Origin: Clostridiales bacterium
Lineage (GTDB): Bacteria; Bacillota; Clostridia; Oscillospirales; CAG-272
Direction: 5' to 3'
DNA length: 64,000 nt
Assembly (NCBI GenBank): GCA_012727435.1
Contig: JAAYHB010000010.1
Location: 1-64,000 of the forward strand
Below, in pieces: positions 45,372 through 54,702 of this stretch; the stretch's first letter is position 1, and each line of letters begins with the position of its first letter. Under the pieces are notes generated by a model. That model saw only the letters and a list, made by a program, of their open reading frames with translations. It was not told the DNA's origin and did no database searches. The translations under genes were made by a program, and so were the position numbers.

Positions 45372-46745
45372 TTATGGATTGAGCCTGTCGCGGTCTCTCG
45401 GGAAGGCCGCGGCACGTTTTACGGTGTCAAGCCCCAGGATGCTTGCCGTAATCCTCTCAAGGCTGCACCCCAGCCCGCCGTGCGGGGGCATGCCGTATTT
45501 GTGCATGGTAAGGTAGTCCGAGAAGTCTTCGATATTCATGCGGCGGCGCTTCATCTTTTCAACCTGTTGTTCGTAGTCGTGTATACGCTGGCCGCCGGTC
45601 GTGACCTCAAGGCCGTTCAGCAGCATGTCAAAGCTCAGGGTGTAAGCCGGGTCCTCGGGGTCCTCCATGGTATAGAACGGGCGCTTGACGGTCGGATAAT
45701 GGGTCACGAATACTATCGGGGAACCGTATTCACGGTTGAAGAAATCGCCGAGCCACTTCTCCTCCTCGGGGGCAAAGTCGGGCTCAAGCAGGGCAGCCTG
45801 CCCCTTGGCGCCGGGGTGGGCGTCGGCAAAGAGCTTTTTTGCCTCCATGAACTTTATTTTCGGGAATGTTTTGAGCTCCGGCAGCCTCTTCCCCTGCCCG
45901 AGGTACATCTCAAGCTCGGGAGCATACTGTTCGTTTAGGGTCTCGAACATAAACTTAAACATGCGCGCCTCAACCGCCATTATATCCTCGAAGGAGTCGA
46001 TTAACCCCATTTCAAGGTCAAGACCCTGAAACTCGTTTATATGCCGGTTGGTGCTGAACTTTTCCGCTCTGAATACCGGCCCTACCGTAAAGACCTTGCC
46101 GAACACGCCGACCATCATCTGCTTATAGACCTGGGGGCTCTGGTCAAGATATGCCTTGCGTCCGAAATAATCCACCTCGAACATGTCGGCGCCGCCCTCC
46201 GCGCCGGCCCTGACCAGCTTCGGAGCTACAAACTCAGTAAAACCCTCGCTGCGCAAAAAAGTTCTGAAGGAATACATGACCCCGTCGGCAACTTTGAGAA
46301 TCGCCCTGACCTTCGGGTTGCGCAGGGTGAGCACCCTGTGGTCGAGCAGGGTGTTGAGATTCAACTTTTCGATTTTCCTGTCATTGCCGATCTCAACCGG
46401 CAGCACAGCCGCCCGGCCCGAGAGCCGCTTCATCGTTATGATATGGATATCAAATCCCAGCCGGCTCCGCGGCTCGGCGATAATGGTGCCCTCGATTTCC
46501 ACACATTCCTCAACCGAGAAGTCCTTAATGTCGCATTGAGACTTCTCGGCGTCCCAGATGCACTGAAATACCAGACGGGGCGAGCGGACAATGACAAATG
46601 CGAATCCGCTCATCTCCTTTATGCGATGCAGAGTACCCCTGACGGTTATCGGGGACCCGTCTTTAAGCTCACCGCTTCTGAATTTTTCCAAAACAGATGA
46701 AATATCTGTCAAATCAGGCTTTTTGCTGATATCAAGGAATTCCAT
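45372..46745 (-). CDS. Archaeal-type aspartyl-tRNA synthetase, probably non-discriminating
   Basis: A 457-residue class II synthetase of the short archaeal-type AspRS (AspRS2), lacking the bacterial GAD insertion domain. The anticodon-binding OB fold is residues about 20-115; motif 2 lies around FTVGPVFRAEKFSTNRHINEF (stated in part), and motif 3 is GMPPHGGLGCSLERI. Such enzymes charge both tRNA(Asp) and tRNA(Asn) with aspartate. Encoded with gatCAB under a T-box with an Asn codon, it most likely supplies Asp-tRNA(Asn) for amidation. It is the last gene in the operon, 23 bases after gatB. Confidence 0.93.
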   Translation of the reverse strand: MEFLDISKKPDLTDISSVLEKFRSGELKDGSPITVRGTLHRIKEMSGFAFVIVRSPRLVFQCIWDAEKSQCDIKDFSVEECVEIEGTIIAEPRSRLGFDIHIITMKRLSGRAAVLPVEIGNDRKIEKLNLNTLLDHRVLTLRNPKVRAILKVADGVMYSFRTFLRSEGFTEFVAPKLVRAGAEGGADMFEVDYFGRKAYLDQSPQVYKQMMVGVFGKVFTVGPVFRAEKFSTNRHINEFQGLDLEMGLIDSFEDIMAVEARMFKFMFETLNEQYAPELEMYLGQGKRLPELKTFPKIKFMEAKKLFADAHPGAKGQAALLEPDFAPEEEKWLGDFFNREYGSPIVFVTHYPTVKRPFYTMEDPEDPAYTLSFDMLLNGLEVTTGGQRIHDYEQQVEKMKRRRMNIEDFSDYLTMHKYGMPPHGGLGCSLERITASILGLDTVKRAAAFPRDRDRLNP

Positions 46746-46768
46746 TGTCTTTCCTTCTTTCTTTAAAT

Positions 46769-48211
46769 TTAATCGGAATTGTTCAGCAGTTCCGTGACAA
46801 TCTCGTTGACCAGAGCCGGGTTTGCTTTCCCGTGCAGCTTTTTCATGGTCTGTCCGATAAAGAAGGCAAACACCTTGGTTTTGCCGCTCTTGTACTGTTC
46901 GACGGTTTTGGGGTTTTCAGTGATTACCTGGAGCGCGGCTTCTCTGATTCGCCCGGCGTCGTCGATTTGCTTTAGGTTGTTATCTTCAATATATTTTTCA
47001 ACATTAAAGTCATGTGAGGCAAATATCTTTTCAAATACAGACTTTGCAACCGTACGGTTGATAATTCCGTTTCTGACCGCTTTAACAAAGTCGGCAAACT
47101 GATAAGGGTCGATATTAAGTTCCTCGGCGGCGACAGAATCCCTGTTCATCAGGTACATCATGTCGCCGAGCATCCAGATTGCGGTTTCCTTGGGGTCATT
47201 GCAGAGCGCGACGGTGCGCTCAAAGAGCTCGGCAAGCTGTTTTTTCTCGGTCAAAAGCGCCGCGTCGTATTCCGTAAGCCCGTAATCCCTGATGTAGCGC
47301 TCGCGCTTCTCATGCGCCAGCTCGGGGAGGCTCCTGGCAAGCGATTTCAGCCACTCATCGTCAATCAAAACCGGCGGTATGTCGGGTTCGGGGAAATACC
47401 TGTAGTCCTGCGCGTTCTCTTTGGTGCGCATTGAAAAGCTTTTGCCTTTGTTGTCGTCCCATTTCCGGGTTTCCTGAATGACAGTCCCGCCTGCCTCAAG
47501 CAGTTCTATCTGCCGCTGCGACTCGTCGATTATCGCCCGCTTGATGGACTTAAATGAGTTGAGGTTTTTCATCTCGGTGCGGACCCCGAGCTTGTCGGAG
47601 CCGGCCGGCCGCACCGACAGGTTTATGTCGGCACGCATCGAGCCCTGCTCCATCTTGACATCCGAGATGCCGAGATACTCAAAGGTGGATTTGAGCCACA
47701 TGAGATACCCGACCGCCTCCTCGGCGCTCCTCATGTCCGGTTCGGACACGATTTCAATCAGCGGGACCCCGCAGCGGTTGAAGTCCGGGTAGGAGTAGTC
47801 GCCGTAGGACGAGTGAATCAGCTTTCCGGCATCCTCCTCCATGTGTATCTCGCGAATGCGGACGACTTTTTTTTCTCCCGAGCGCGTGGTATACTCGACC
47901 CGCCCGTCAACCGCAAAGGGGAGATAGAGCTGGGAGATCTGATAAGCCTTCGGCAGGTCGGGATAGAAGTAGTTTTTCCGGTCGAATTTGTTGTAGCGGT
48001 TGATTCTGCAGCCCAGCGCAATTCCGGCCATCAGGGCGTATTCGAGCACTTTCTTGTTGAGCACCGGCAGCGTGCCGGGCATTCCGGAGCAGACCGGACA
48101 GCAGTGAGTATTAGGAGCGCCCCCGAATTCGGTGGAACATCCGCAGAATATCTTTGATTTTGTGGCAAGCTCGACGTGAACCTCAAGTCCGATTATCGTC
48201 TCCCACTTCAT
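46769..48211 (-). CDS. gatB: Asp-tRNA(Asn)/Glu-tRNA(Gln) amidotransferase subunit B
   Basis: A 480-residue kinase subunit that activates the misacylated tRNA's carboxyl with ATP. It opens with WETIIGLEVHVELATKSKIFC; zinc cysteines lie in FCGCSTEFG and THCCPVCSG. FDRKNYFYPDLPKAYQISQ and GVPLIEIVSEPDMRS are conserved cradle motifs. The C-terminal YqeY-like tail (about 330-478) binds tRNA. It overlaps gatA by 4 bases. Confidence 0.96.
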   Translation of the reverse strand: MKWETIIGLEVHVELATKSKIFCGCSTEFGGAPNTHCCPVCSGMPGTLPVLNKKVLEYALMAGIALGCRINRYNKFDRKNYFYPDLPKAYQISQLYLPFAVDGRVEYTTRSGEKKVVRIREIHMEEDAGKLIHSSYGDYSYPDFNRCGVPLIEIVSEPDMRSAEEAVGYLMWLKSTFEYLGISDVKMEQGSMRADINLSVRPAGSDKLGVRTEMKNLNSFKSIKRAIIDESQRQIELLEAGGTVIQETRKWDDNKGKSFSMRTKENAQDYRYFPEPDIPPVLIDDEWLKSLARSLPELAHEKRERYIRDYGLTEYDAALLTEKKQLAELFERTVALCNDPKETAIWMLGDMMYLMNRDSVAAEELNIDPYQFADFVKAVRNGIINRTVAKSVFEKIFASHDFNVEKYIEDNNLKQIDDAGRIREAALQVITENPKTVEQYKSGKTKVFAFFIGQTMKKLHGKANPALVNEIVTELLNNSD

Positions 48212-49680
48212 TTCAGTTCACCTCCGGGAGCTGTTTTGTGATAGCTTGTCAGCTGCTGGTATGCATAGCCGGCTCTGAGCACTTTTACCTCATCCAGCCG
48301 CTGGCCGATAATCTGCATGCCGACCGGCAGACCCTCACGGTCAAAGCCGCAGGGGACCGATAAGCCGGGGAGCCCCGCGATATTGGCCGAGGCCGTGAAA
48401 ATATCTGACAGGTACATCTTAAGCGGGTCCGAAAGGCTCTCGCCCAGCCGCGGAGCGGTCCGCGGAGAGGTCGGGCAGATGATAAGGTCGTATTTTTCAA
48501 ATATGGCGTCAAAGTGGTTTTTTATAATTGCTTTTACCTGAAGTGCCTTGCGGTAATAAGCGTCGTAATACCCGGATGAGAGCACGAAAGTGCCGAGCAG
48601 GATGCGCTTTTTGACCTCGTCGCCGAACCCCTCGCTGCGTGTGGTATTGTAGAGGTCGGTGAGCCCGTCGTAGTTCCTGCCGCGGATTCCGTACTTGACT
48701 CCGTCAAAGCGCGAGAGGTTCGAGCTTGCCTCGGCACAGGCGATGATATAATAGGTCGGTACCATATAGTCAAGGAAAGGAAGGCTGACCTCGTCGACCA
48801 CAGCTCCCGCAGAGTGCAGGGCTTCGGCAGCCGCTTTTACTCTCTCGGCAACATCATCGTCCAGCCCCGCCTCAAAACATTCGCGCGGCAGGCCGATTTT
48901 CATGCCCTTGACTTCCCCGCCGAGCGAAGCAAGGTAGTCGGGGTGGGTTATGTCAAGCGAGGTCGAGTCGGCAGAATCATGGCCGCAGATGATATTCAAA
49001 ATCGCGGCGCAGTCTGCCACATCCCTTGCCACCGGGCCTATCTGGTCGAGCGAGGAGGCATATGCAATAAGGCCGTAGCGCGACACTGTCCCGTAGGTCG
49101 GTTTAAATCCGGTCACCCCGCAATAGGACGCCGGCTGGCGGATGCTCCCGCCGGTGTCCGAACCGAGGGCACAGACCGCCTCGCGCGCCGCAACCGCGGC
49201 CGCTGCCCCGCCCGAGGACCCTCCAGACACCCGGCTTGTGTTCCAGGGGTTTTTAACCGGCCCGTAATACGAAGTCTCGTTTGTCGAGCCCATCGCAAAC
49301 TCGTCCATATTGAGCTTGCCGGCTATCACAACCCCGGCCGCCTCAAGCCGCTCGATGACGGTTGCGTTGTAGGGCGGCGTGAAGTCCCCCAATATTTTTG
49401 AGGCGCAAGAGGTTTTGAGCCCTTTTGTGCATATGTTGTCCTTGACTGCAACCGGCACGCCTGCAAGCGGGGAGGTCAGCTCGCCGCTGTTGATTTTTTT
49501 CTGGACCTCTTGGGCGCGCGCTGTCGCCGCCTCGCGATTGAGAGTGATATATGCGTTTATGATCTTGTCTTTGGCTTCAATGGCGTCAAACAGCATCCCG
49601 ACAACCTCGGGGCTGCTTATCTCTCCTTTTTTTATGGCAGAACCGAGCTGGAGCGCGGTCATGTTCAGTATATCGTACAT
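48208..49680 (-). CDS. gatA: Asp-tRNA(Asn)/Glu-tRNA(Gln) amidotransferase subunit A
   Basis: A 490-residue glutaminase of the amidase signature family, releasing ammonia for GatB. The Lys-Ser-Ser triad is visible: GVPVAVKDNICTKG, SGGSSGGAAAAVAAR and GSDTGGSIRQPASYCG. Length is typical. The start is ATG 49680 (MYDILNMTAL), with GAGGTG upstream; a GTG three codons earlier is less likely. It lies 10 bases after gatC. Confidence 0.96.
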   Translation of the reverse strand: MYDILNMTALQLGSAIKKGEISSPEVVGMLFDAIEAKDKIINAYITLNREAATARAQEVQKKINSGELTSPLAGVPVAVKDNICTKGLKTSCASKILGDFTPPYNATVIERLEAAGVVIAGKLNMDEFAMGSTNETSYYGPVKNPWNTSRVSGGSSGGAAAAVAAREAVCALGSDTGGSIRQPASYCGVTGFKPTYGTVSRYGLIAYASSLDQIGPVARDVADCAAILNIICGHDSADSTSLDITHPDYLASLGGEVKGMKIGLPRECFEAGLDDDVAERVKAAAEALHSAGAVVDEVSLPFLDYMVPTYYIIACAEASSNLSRFDGVKYGIRGRNYDGLTDLYNTTRSEGFGDEVKKRILLGTFVLSSGYYDAYYRKALQVKAIIKNHFDAIFEKYDLIICPTSPRTAPRLGESLSDPLKMYLSDIFTASANIAGLPGLSVPCGFDREGLPVGMQIIGQRLDEVKVLRAGYAYQQLTSYHKTAPGGELK

Positions 49681-49690
49681 TCGGGGCACC

Positions 49691-49978
49691 TCATTCTATA
49701 GTTATCGGAACTATCAGGGTTTCGTCCGTGCGCGCGGGAGCGTTACCGAGTATCTCCTCCCGGTCATATGAAGGTATGACTATATCCTCGCGCATGACGT
49801 TGGTGATCGGGAAGACGTGTGACATCGGCTCGACGCCCTCGGTATCAAGCCGGTTTAGAATACCCATATATTCAATGACCGCGCCGAGCTCCTTTATCAT
49901 CTTTTCGGTTGTGCTCTCGTCAAGCTTTATTCTTGACAGCTCGGCCACATATTCCACAAGCTCTTTGTTTATCCGCAT
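49691..49978 (-). CDS. gatC: Asp-tRNA(Asn)/Glu-tRNA(Gln) amidotransferase subunit C
   Basis: A 95-residue protein that wraps around GatA and holds the complex together. Visible: VEYVAELSRIKLDE at the N-terminus and VEPMSHVFPITNVMREDIV in the second half, both typical. It is the first gene of the operon; the ATG has GGAGG upstream and a T-box leader precedes it. Confidence 0.95.
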   Translation of the reverse strand: MRINKELVEYVAELSRIKLDESTTEKMIKELGAVIEYMGILNRLDTEGVEPMSHVFPITNVMREDIVIPSYDREEILGNAPARTDETLIVPITIE

Positions 49979-50116
49979 TGTGTACCTCCGTCAATATGTT
50001 GTGTTTTCTGACCCAATACTTATGCAGCAGGAGCTTTTGGTTCGGGATTATGATGTCATGTCTTTTCCAGTATTGCAGGGTTCCCGTCTGCAAGTATTGT
50101 CGTCGACAGCAGCAAC

Positions 50117-50358
50117 AAAAAAGCCGTCTCTTCCCTGTTGGGACGAAAGACGACTTCCGCGGTGCCACCCAAATTAGCCGGCAGGCTGCCGACTCACTCT
50201 AGCAGATTAACGCTCTGCCAACGGGCGGTTCTACTTGCAGGATGCTTTCTTCCGCCGGCTCCGAGTTGTTATTCGCCCCCCGCCGGTACCGCGTCGCACC
50301 GCCCCGCGGCTCTCTGAAACCAGGCAATGAGGGTTACTTCTCTCATCAACGCCGTTAT
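50117..50358 (-). promoter_or_regulatory. T-box riboswitch with a putative Asn specifier
   Basis: On the minus strand the leader contains the T-box core TGGGTGGCACCGCG (plus coordinates 50158-50171), followed by a terminator hairpin (arms around GTCGTCT and AGACGGC, 50123-50153) and a run of T (50117-50122). Upstream stem I has the AGTAA base motif near 50336 and CAGAGAGCC near 50310. The specifier loop GAATAACAACTC (50263-50274) places AAC, an asparagine codon, at 50268-50270. Uncharged tRNA(Asn) would therefore favour antitermination and expression of gatCAB-aspS2. The AAC assignment is by pattern, not by folding. Confidence 0.9.
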
Positions 50359-50364
50359 TTTAAT

Positions 50365-50393
50365 ATTATATCACAAAGAGAATAATTTGTCAA
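50365..50393 (-). promoter_or_regulatory. Sigma-A promoter of the T-box gatCAB-aspS2 operon
   Basis: On the minus strand, perfect -35 TTGACA (50388-50393) and -10 TATAAT (50365-50370) with a 17-base spacer. Confidence 0.92.
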
Positions 50394-50409
50394 TAGTCTT
50401 TAAAGACCT

Positions 50410-51555
50410 TTAGCCGGTCACAAATTCAAGCGGGATAGAGTCAGCCATGCGCTCTGCTCCGGCGAGACTCGGATGGAGCTGGTCGCCGCTGTCATACTCT
50501 GGCGCAATACGCTTGGGGTCGTTCATATCCATGACCGCGGCCTCAAAGTCGATTACCCCGTCAATCAGGTCGGTTGTTCTTATCCACTCGTTGACACGGC
50601 AGCGCGTCATCTCGCGCACGCCGTCGCCGGCAAGGCAGCGCGGGCAGGGCAACAGTGTCGCCAGATAAATCTTCATCCCGTGGCGCCGGGCAATTTCTAT
50701 GTACTTTTTGTATCCCCGCTCGATCATCTCGTCGGCATCCGGCAACTCGCTCATGGAGCAGTATCTTGAACCGGGGTGGATGATATCATTTATCCCGTGC
50801 AGCACAAAGACGCGGTCGGCGCCGGCCTGCGTAATATCGCGCTCAAATCTCTTTATCCCGGCCTCGCCCCAATGTTTCTTTATGCGGTAACTGTACTCGC
50901 GCAGAATCCTGTTGCCTCCGATTCCCTTGCGGATTATAGCCCGGTTGGTAATTCGCAGCGAATGGAGCTTTCGCGCCAGGCAGTCGGGCCAGGGCTGCGC
51001 GGTTATCGAGTCGCCGAAAGCAACAATCGCCGCGCAGTCGGCTGAGGTCAGAAAGTCAATCGTGTGCAGGTAGAGATACGGGCCACCCTCGCCGTACTTC
51101 TCAAGCGGCACACCGGCCTCGGCCGCCCAGTCGCCTTTGCCGAAATACTTTGTGATATAAGGGCCGCTGTTTGAATGACCGGTCGCAATTTGTGTAAGAC
51201 CTGAAATATACATGCTCACGCAGAATTCCCGCCCGGCTTCAACGGTAAAGGGGATTTCATCACTTATAACGCCGCCGCCCGCCGGCAGTGTGACACTGCC
51301 CTTCCCGCCGAAGGTCACCGCTGCATTTGTCGCCGGATCTACAAATTCGCCGGTCGTCCTCTGGGCGAGGTATACTTTGTCGACCGTCACGCTCTCTGTC
51401 CCGTATTGGTTGGAGAAGTGCAGCCGCAGGGCTTTGGCGTTTATGGTTGGGAATATCACATAACGGAAAGTCTGGTCTTTAAAATAGTCGGCATAGTTCT
51501 GAGCGACATATGAAATTGAAGCGCCCCAGCCGGCCACCCATTTTAAGTCATCCAT
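50410..51555 (-). CDS. GDSL/SGNH-family hydrolase
   Basis: A 381-residue esterase-like protein. Residues about 1-165 form a beta-rich domain (YVIFPTINAKALRLHFSNQYG), typical of the N-terminal half of SGNH carbohydrate esterases. The hydrolase block is FGDSITAQPWP (nucleophilic Ser), GIGGNRILRE (Gly), HGINDIIHPGS (Asn) and SGDQLHPSLAGAERMA (Asp-His). There is no signal peptide, so it acts inside the cell or is exported unusually. Its substrate is unknown. It lies directly before the T-box promoter but in a separate transcript. Confidence 0.85.
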   Translation of the reverse strand: MDDLKWVAGWGASISYVAQNYADYFKDQTFRYVIFPTINAKALRLHFSNQYGTESVTVDKVYLAQRTTGEFVDPATNAAVTFGGKGSVTLPAGGGVISDEIPFTVEAGREFCVSMYISGLTQIATGHSNSGPYITKYFGKGDWAAEAGVPLEKYGEGGPYLYLHTIDFLTSADCAAIVAFGDSITAQPWPDCLARKLHSLRITNRAIIRKGIGGNRILREYSYRIKKHWGEAGIKRFERDITQAGADRVFVLHGINDIIHPGSRYCSMSELPDADEMIERGYKKYIEIARRHGMKIYLATLLPCPRCLAGDGVREMTRCRVNEWIRTTDLIDGVIDFEAAVMDMNDPKRIAPEYDSGDQLHPSLAGAERMADSIPLEFVTG

Positions 51556-51598
51556 ATTGGTCTCCGTTCATTGTCAAAATGATTTGATTGACGTTTTT

Positions 51599-53110
51599 TT
51601 ATGTTATGCTACCGCTTGTCGATTTGAGTATAACGTCATGATACCCGCCCTCGACAATACTAGTCGCCGAGACGAGTGTGAGCTTGGCGTTCTTTTTGAA
51701 ATCAGCCAGGTTCGTGCAGCCGCAGTTGCACATGGTCGACTTGACTTTGTACAGGCTCTTTGCCACGTTGTCGCGCAGCGGACCTGCGTAAACGACATAG
51801 GAGTCGACGCCTTCCTCAAAGGATAGGTTTTCCTTTTCCTTGTCACCGAGGTCATATCTCTGCCAGTTGCGGGCGCGGTTTGAACCCTCACCCCAGTACT
51901 CCTTGACGTAGGTGCCGTTAATCATGATTTTCGGGGACGGGCTCTCGTCAAACCGGGCAAAGTAACGGCCTAGCATGAGGAAATCGGCTCCCATGGCCAG
52001 GGCAAGCGTCATGTGGTAATCATGCACGATACCCCCGTCCGAGCAGATCGGGATATATATGCCTGTTTCGTTGAAATACTCGTCGCGGGCGGCGGCAACC
52101 TCAATCAGAGCGGTAGCCTGTCCGCGCCCGATGCCCTTTTGCTCGCGGGTAATGCAGATAGAGCCGCCTCCGATACCTACCTTGATAAAATCAGCACCTG
52201 CACGGGCGAGGAAAAGGAAGCCCTCGCGGTCGACCACGTTCCCTGCCCCTACTTTGACACTGTCACCGTATTTTTCGCGGATAAAATCAAGGGTACGCTT
52301 CTGCCAGCAGGTGTACCCGTCGGAGGAGTCGATACAAAGCACGTCTGCCCCGGCATCAATCAATGCAGGAACGCGCTCTTCATAGTCATAGGTATTGATT
52401 CCGGCCCCCACCATATAGCGCTTTTTCGAGTCGAGCAGTTCCTGCGGGTTTTCCTTATGCTGTGAGTAGTCCTTGCGGAAAACGAGATAGAGCAGCCTGT
52501 CGTCCTTGTCGACAATCGGAAGCTGATTAATCTTATGCTCCCAGATGATGTCGTTTGCTTCCTTTAAAGTCGTGTTTTCAGGTGCCGTGACCAGCTTTTC
52601 GCGCGGGGTCATAAATTCTTTCACTTTCATTGTCGGAGACATGCGGCTCACCCGATAGTCCCGGCTGGTGACGAGGCCGAGCAGTTTGCCGTGCGCCGTG
52701 CCGTCGTCGGTAACCGCAATCGTGTTGTGTCCGGTCTTCTGGACCAACTTCAGGACATCGGCAAGCGTGTCATCAGGCTGCAGGTTGGAATCACTGACCA
52801 CAAAGCCCGCCTTATATGCTTTGACGCGGGCGACCATTGTGGCCTGTTCCTCTATGGGCTGTGAACAGTAAATAAATGAAAGCCCGCCTTCACGCGCGAG
52901 TGCAACAGCCATTTTATCATCCGAGACAGCCTGCATAATCGCGGATACGAGCGGGATGTTGAGGTATAACGAAGACTCTTCGCCTTTTTTAAATTTTACC
53001 AGCGGCGTGCGGAGCGAAACATTCGAAGGGACACACTCCGGCGAAGTGTATCCGGGAATGAGAAGGTACTCACTGAAGGTACGGGACGGTTCGTTGTAAT
53101 AATATGCCAT
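51599..53110 (-). CDS. guaB: Inosine-5'-monophosphate dehydrogenase
   Basis: A 503-residue enzyme oxidising IMP to XMP, the committed step to guanine nucleotides. The catalytic cysteine is in [12 protein letters not shown]; two CBS domains sit between about residues 110 and 225 ([39 protein letters not shown]). [14 protein letters not shown] and the flap region near [11 protein letters not shown] are family features. It has its own promoter with a palindrome over the -35. The start ATG has GGGAGGG upstream. Confidence 0.95.
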   Translation of the reverse strand: MAYYYNEPSRTFSEYLLIPGYTSPECVPSNVSLRTPLVKFKKGEESSLYLNIPLVSAIMQAVSDDKMAVALAREGGLSFIYCSQPIEEQATMVARVKAYKAGFVVSDSNLQPDDTLADVLKLVQKTGHNTIAVTDDGTAHGKLLGLVTSRDYRVSRMSPTMKVKEFMTPREKLVTAPENTTLKEANDIIWEHKINQLPIVDKDDRLLYLVFRKDYSQHKENPQELLDSKKRYMVGAGINTYDYEERVPALIDAGADVLCIDSSDGYTCWQKRTLDFIREKYGDSVKVGAGNVVDREGFLFLARAGADFIKVGIGGGSICITREQKGIGRGQATALIEVAAARDEYFNETGIYIPICSDGGIVHDYHMTLALAMGADFLMLGRYFARFDESPSPKIMINGTYVKEYWGEGSNRARNWQRYDLGDKEKENLSFEEGVDSYVVYAGPLRDNVAKSLYKVKSTMCNCGCTNLADFKKNAKLTLVSATSIVEGGYHDVILKSTSGSIT

Positions 53111-53159
53111 TATGCCCTCCCAATAAAGATTTTTACAACCTAACTCTTTTATTTAGCGT

Positions 53160-53188
53160 ATTATATATTATTCTGCCATGTTTGGCAA
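53160..53188 (-). promoter_or_regulatory. guaB promoter with overlapping palindrome
   Basis: On the minus strand, -35 TTGCCA (53183-53188), 17-base spacer, -10 TATAAT (53160-53165). TGCCATGTTTGGCA (53174-53187) is a perfect 5-base inverted repeat over the -35 and could be a repressor site. No purine riboswitch was recognised. Confidence 0.75.
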
Positions 53189-53397
53189 TAGCTTTTCGGG
53201 GCATTTATTCAAATTCGGATATTTTCACTGTTTTCACGGGATGGAATGCGGCAAATTCAATAAGTTATACAAACCCGAACCCACCGCTCCAGAGCGGCGT
53301 CCGGCGCTCTGCCCGGACAATAATTTCGCCGTCGGTCAGCCCCGAAAAGCCAATAAATGGTTTGTATAATCAGTTTCGGGCCGCACTGCAAAACCGA

Positions 53398-54495
53398 TTA
53401 TTTGAATTTTATTTCAGCCCCGGTCAGCGGCTCGTTGTGCTCCCCGATTGTAATCGCGGCCCAAGCCCCGGCGCTGCCGGCATAATTGACCCTGGCAAGG
53501 CTTGTACATCCCTCAAAGCTGCGCTGGTATATAGCGACAAGTGTCGAAGGCAGGTTTACCTCGGTCAGTGCCGTACAGCCTATAAAGCTGCCGCCGCATT
53601 CAATTTCGCCGTCCAGATAGCCGATGGTCTTTACCCCTTCGGGGATTGTCACCGAGGTCAGCGAGGTGCAGGAGTCGAATGTGTTGGCGCCGATAAATGT
53701 CAGGGATTGGTTGAGGCTGATATTCTCGAGCTTTTTGCAGGAAAGGAAGGTGTAATCGCCGAGCGAGACCACCGATTTACCGACGGTCACCGATTTTAAA
53801 TGCTGCGAGTACGAAAAAGCAAAATTCCGGACATGTGTCACGGTATTGTAAATGGTGTAGTTCTCGTCGGTCCGGCCGGCCGGGTACCTGATAAGTTCGG
53901 TCCGGTCAAACGAATAGAGGACACCCGACTCGTCGGCATAGGTTGTGTTTGCCTTCGAAACTATGATTGACTCAAGCTTTGTGCAGTTTCCGAATGCGTT
54001 CTGTCCGATTTCATTCACTCCGGAACCGATGTTTATTGTCTTGAGGCCAGAGCCGTAAAAAGCAGCCTGTCCGATTTTTTTGACCGAGTCGGGTATATTT
54101 ATCGAAGTTATGCCGCTGCAGCTCATAAAGGCGCGGTCGCCGATCTCAATTATGCTGTCGGGCAGGAGCACCGAGGTGATGTTGAGCATGCCCTCGAAGG
54201 CGCCGCTGGCGATCCTGGTCACCGGTTTTCCGGCGTATTCGGCCGGAATTACAATGCTGCCTATTGCATTTTTGCAGCCGGTAATTTCGGCATGATTGTC
54301 ATATACTTCAACAAAAAGCTCGGGCTCGCTGCTGATAGTCGTCCAGTATGAGCCGTCCGCCAACACCCTTGAAATGCTTTCTATTATTTCTTCGGGGCTC
54401 ATCGTAGTGGTCTCGTCTTTTCCGCCAAACCCACGGCAGGCCGCAAGCGACACCAGCATAAAGAGGGCAACAATAATTGTCATTATTCGCTTCAT
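53398..54495 (-). CDS. Leucine-rich-repeat (BspA-type) lipoprotein
   Basis: A 365-residue exported lipoprotein. MKRIMTIIVALFMLVSLAAC ends in a lipobox with the lipidated Cys at position 20, then a short Gly/Asp/Thr linker. From about residue 70 it consists of LRR_5 repeats of the BspA/TpLRR kind: ITSVLLPDSIIEIGDRAFMS, then SINIPDSVKKIGQAAFYGS and SVTIPEGVKTIG. These repeats are protein-interaction surfaces in gut anaerobes. The partner is unknown. Confidence 0.88.
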   Translation of the reverse strand: MKRIMTIIVALFMLVSLAACRGFGGKDETTTMSPEEIIESISRVLADGSYWTTISSEPELFVEVYDNHAEITGCKNAIGSIVIPAEYAGKPVTRIASGAFEGMLNITSVLLPDSIIEIGDRAFMSCSGITSINIPDSVKKIGQAAFYGSGLKTINIGSGVNEIGQNAFGNCTKLESIIVSKANTTYADESGVLYSFDRTELIRYPAGRTDENYTIYNTVTHVRNFAFSYSQHLKSVTVGKSVVSLGDYTFLSCKKLENISLNQSLTFIGANTFDSCTSLTSVTIPEGVKTIGYLDGEIECGGSFIGCTALTEVNLPSTLVAIYQRSFEGCTSLARVNYAGSAGAWAAITIGEHNEPLTGAEIKFK

Positions 54496-54702
54496 TGGTG
54501 TTTATCCTTTGTTTTTTCTTATTTTATCGCGGCATTTTGTTTTTGTCAATGCTCGACTATTGGCTGTGTGTGAATTTTAGCTGTCATCTGGCTGAAAATA
54601 TCCGCTCGCAGGTTTTCACCATGCCGTATTGCCTGTCATTTCGTGCTGCCTGTATGAATATATATTCTGTAAAAAGCCGGATAGCAGAAATGACGGGAGA
54701 AA

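Larger units (their letters stand above)
49979..50409. other. Non-coding leader region of the gatCAB-aspS2 operon
   Basis: This 431-base gap holds the operon promoter (50365-50393), the T-box riboswitch (about 50117-50358) and a further untranslated stretch of about 130 bases before gatC in which no second regulatory element is recognised. Confidence 0.85.

Noticed and set aside
53111..53397. Purine riboswitch upstream of guaB
   Set aside because: No three-way-junction consensus was found; only a promoter with a palindrome is visible.
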